NCBI GenBank assembly: GCA_964410215.1
Contig: CAYPHA010000073.1
Location: 1 to 21,406, forward strand
Direction of reading: 5' to 3'
Origin: CAYPHA01 sp964410215
GTDB taxonomy: Bacteria; Calditrichota; Calditrichia; Calditrichales; CAYPHA01
DNA length: 21,406 nucleotides
The position numbers and the translations under genes were made by a program. Positions 20,543-21,406 of this stretch are shown here, one piece after another. Numbering within the stretch: position 1 is the first letter of the stretch; every line of letters starts with the position of its first letter. Under the pieces are notes generated by a model. It made no database searches and was not told the origin of the DNA. It saw nothing but the letters and a program-made list of their open reading frames with translations.

Positions 20543-21406
20543 TTAATGAGTCGAATGTTGAGTCGCATCAGAAAGCAACAGATTATATAAATCAATGGTT
20601 TTCTGAACCGTATTGGCAATGTCGAATCGCCGGACCGTTTTCAGGGCCCGCGCGGCCAGTTCTTCGCGTTTCTTTCTATGCTTTATGAGGTCATTAAGCG
20701 CTTCCGCAAGGGCCTGCGGGTTCCGGGGCGGGACGAGAATACCGTTTCCCTCATGGTAAATCATTTCCGGAATACCGCCGGCCCGGGTACCGACGACGGG
20801 CAAACCGGCAGCCTGTGCATCCAGCACGGACGTACCCAATCCCTCCATCCTGGAAGCGAGCACAAAGATATCGAATTGTTTCAGGAACAGCCCGACCTCC
20901 TTCTGATACCCGCAGAAGATAAACCGGTCTTTCAGTCCGAGTTTCCTGGCCAGGGCAAGGACATCTGCCTCGTTTTCGCCATTTCCAACCGCCATAAAAG
21001 TGACCTTTTCATATTGCTCCGCAACGATCCGTGCTGCCTTTAACAGGTTAGGATAGTCCTTATGCCCGACAATGGCAGCAACTGTCCCCACGATAACATG
21101 GTCCTGCGGAATACCCCAGTTCTTCCGGAAAGCAGGATCCGGGCTGATGCCGTCAAATTTATGAATATCGATTCCGCTGTGAATGGTTACGAGTTTTTCT
21201 TCCGGAATTCCGTCACGCAGCATCACTTCACGGATTCTGTCCGATATGCAGACGATGCGGTCCACGTAAGAATTATTGTACTTATATATACTGAGCCGGT
21301 TTTTCCGGATGCTGAAATCGACACGCCGGGCCGCAACGAGGATCAGGTTCCTGTAGAACAGTTTTGCCCAGAGCCCGATCGCCAGGGCATGGGCGGAATG
21401 GGCATG
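20543..21406 (-). CDS. Glycosyltransferase family 4 protein, 5' end beyond the window
   Basis: The last 287 codons of a GT4 (GT-B) glycosyltransferase; the frame is open to the window edge. The first visible residues HAHSAHALAIG match the conserved His-containing loop that follows the N-terminal strands in this family, so roughly the first 80 residues are missing. Later come DRIVCISDRIREVM, VTIHSGIDIHKF, the start of the donor domain (VGTVAAIVGHKDYPNLL), and the donor-site EGLGTSVLDAQAAGLPVVGT with E-x7-D in place of the commoner E-x7-E, a variant seen in many LPS-type GT4 enzymes. A valine codon (GTG) at 21265 is internal, not the start. It probably adds a sugar to the same surface glycan as the downstream genes. 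Confidence 0.9.
   Translation of the reverse strand, partial: HAHSAHALAIGLWAKLFYRNLILVAARRVDFSIRKNRLSIYKYNNSYVDRIVCISDRIREVMLRDGIPEEKLVTIHSGIDIHKFDGISPDPAFRKNWGIPQDHVIVGTVAAIVGHKDYPNLLKAARIVAEQYEKVTFMAVGNGENEADVLALARKLGLKDRFIFCGYQKEVGLFLKQFDIFVLASRMEGLGTSVLDAQAAGLPVVGTRAGGIPEMIYHEGNGILVPPRNPQALAEALNDLIKHRKKREELAARALKTVRRFDIANTVQKTIDLYNLLLSDATQHSTH

Overview
The window is one co-directional block: about 20 genes, all on the minus strand, so transcription runs from high to low coordinates. No tRNA, rRNA, CRISPR array, insertion sequence or phage gene was seen. The longest stretch without a gene is 214 bases. The heptosyltransferase-type and MsbA-type genes point to a Gram-negative bacterium with an outer membrane. 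Moderate base composition, a Mn-type superoxide dismutase, a DUF3108 protein and a mix of strong and absent Shine-Dalgarno sites would fit the FCB/Calditrichota/Marinimicrobia neighbourhood. That placement is an inference; no phylogeny was possible.

Layout in transcription order. (1) 21406-13937 is a surface-glycolipid locus: a GT4 glycosyltransferase cut by the window edge, a GT9 heptosyltransferase-like enzyme, a PAPS sulfotransferase, a TagF-type glycerophosphotransferase-like protein, a LicC-type cytidylyltransferase, an MsbA-like ABC exporter, and a secreted DUF3108 protein whose start overlaps the exporter stop (ATGA). From the GT9 gene onward the genes are nearly contiguous. Together they suggest assembly, phosphoryl and sulfate decoration, and export of a lipid-linked glycan. 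(2) 13722-12495 holds a DnaJ C-terminal-domain protein lacking the J domain and zinc finger, then a Mn-type superoxide dismutase ending at a strong intrinsic terminator. (3) 12356-11007 is an APC-family amino acid permease. (4) 10899-1726 is the classic translation/RNA operon rimP-nusA-infB-ylxP-rbfA-truB-ribF-rpsO-pnp, led by a good sigma70-type promoter that immediately transcribes an intrinsic-terminator-like hairpin. (5) 1719-1 holds an M16 processing-type peptidase and the 5' part of an alanine dehydrogenase/transhydrogenase-alpha family gene with Asn where alanine dehydrogenases have the catalytic His.

The best candidates for something under-described are the phosphoryl/sulfate-decorated glycolipid operon with its exporter-DUF3108 coupling, the J-less DnaJ-like protein beside SOD, and the rimP-nusA leader, which looks built for attenuation.
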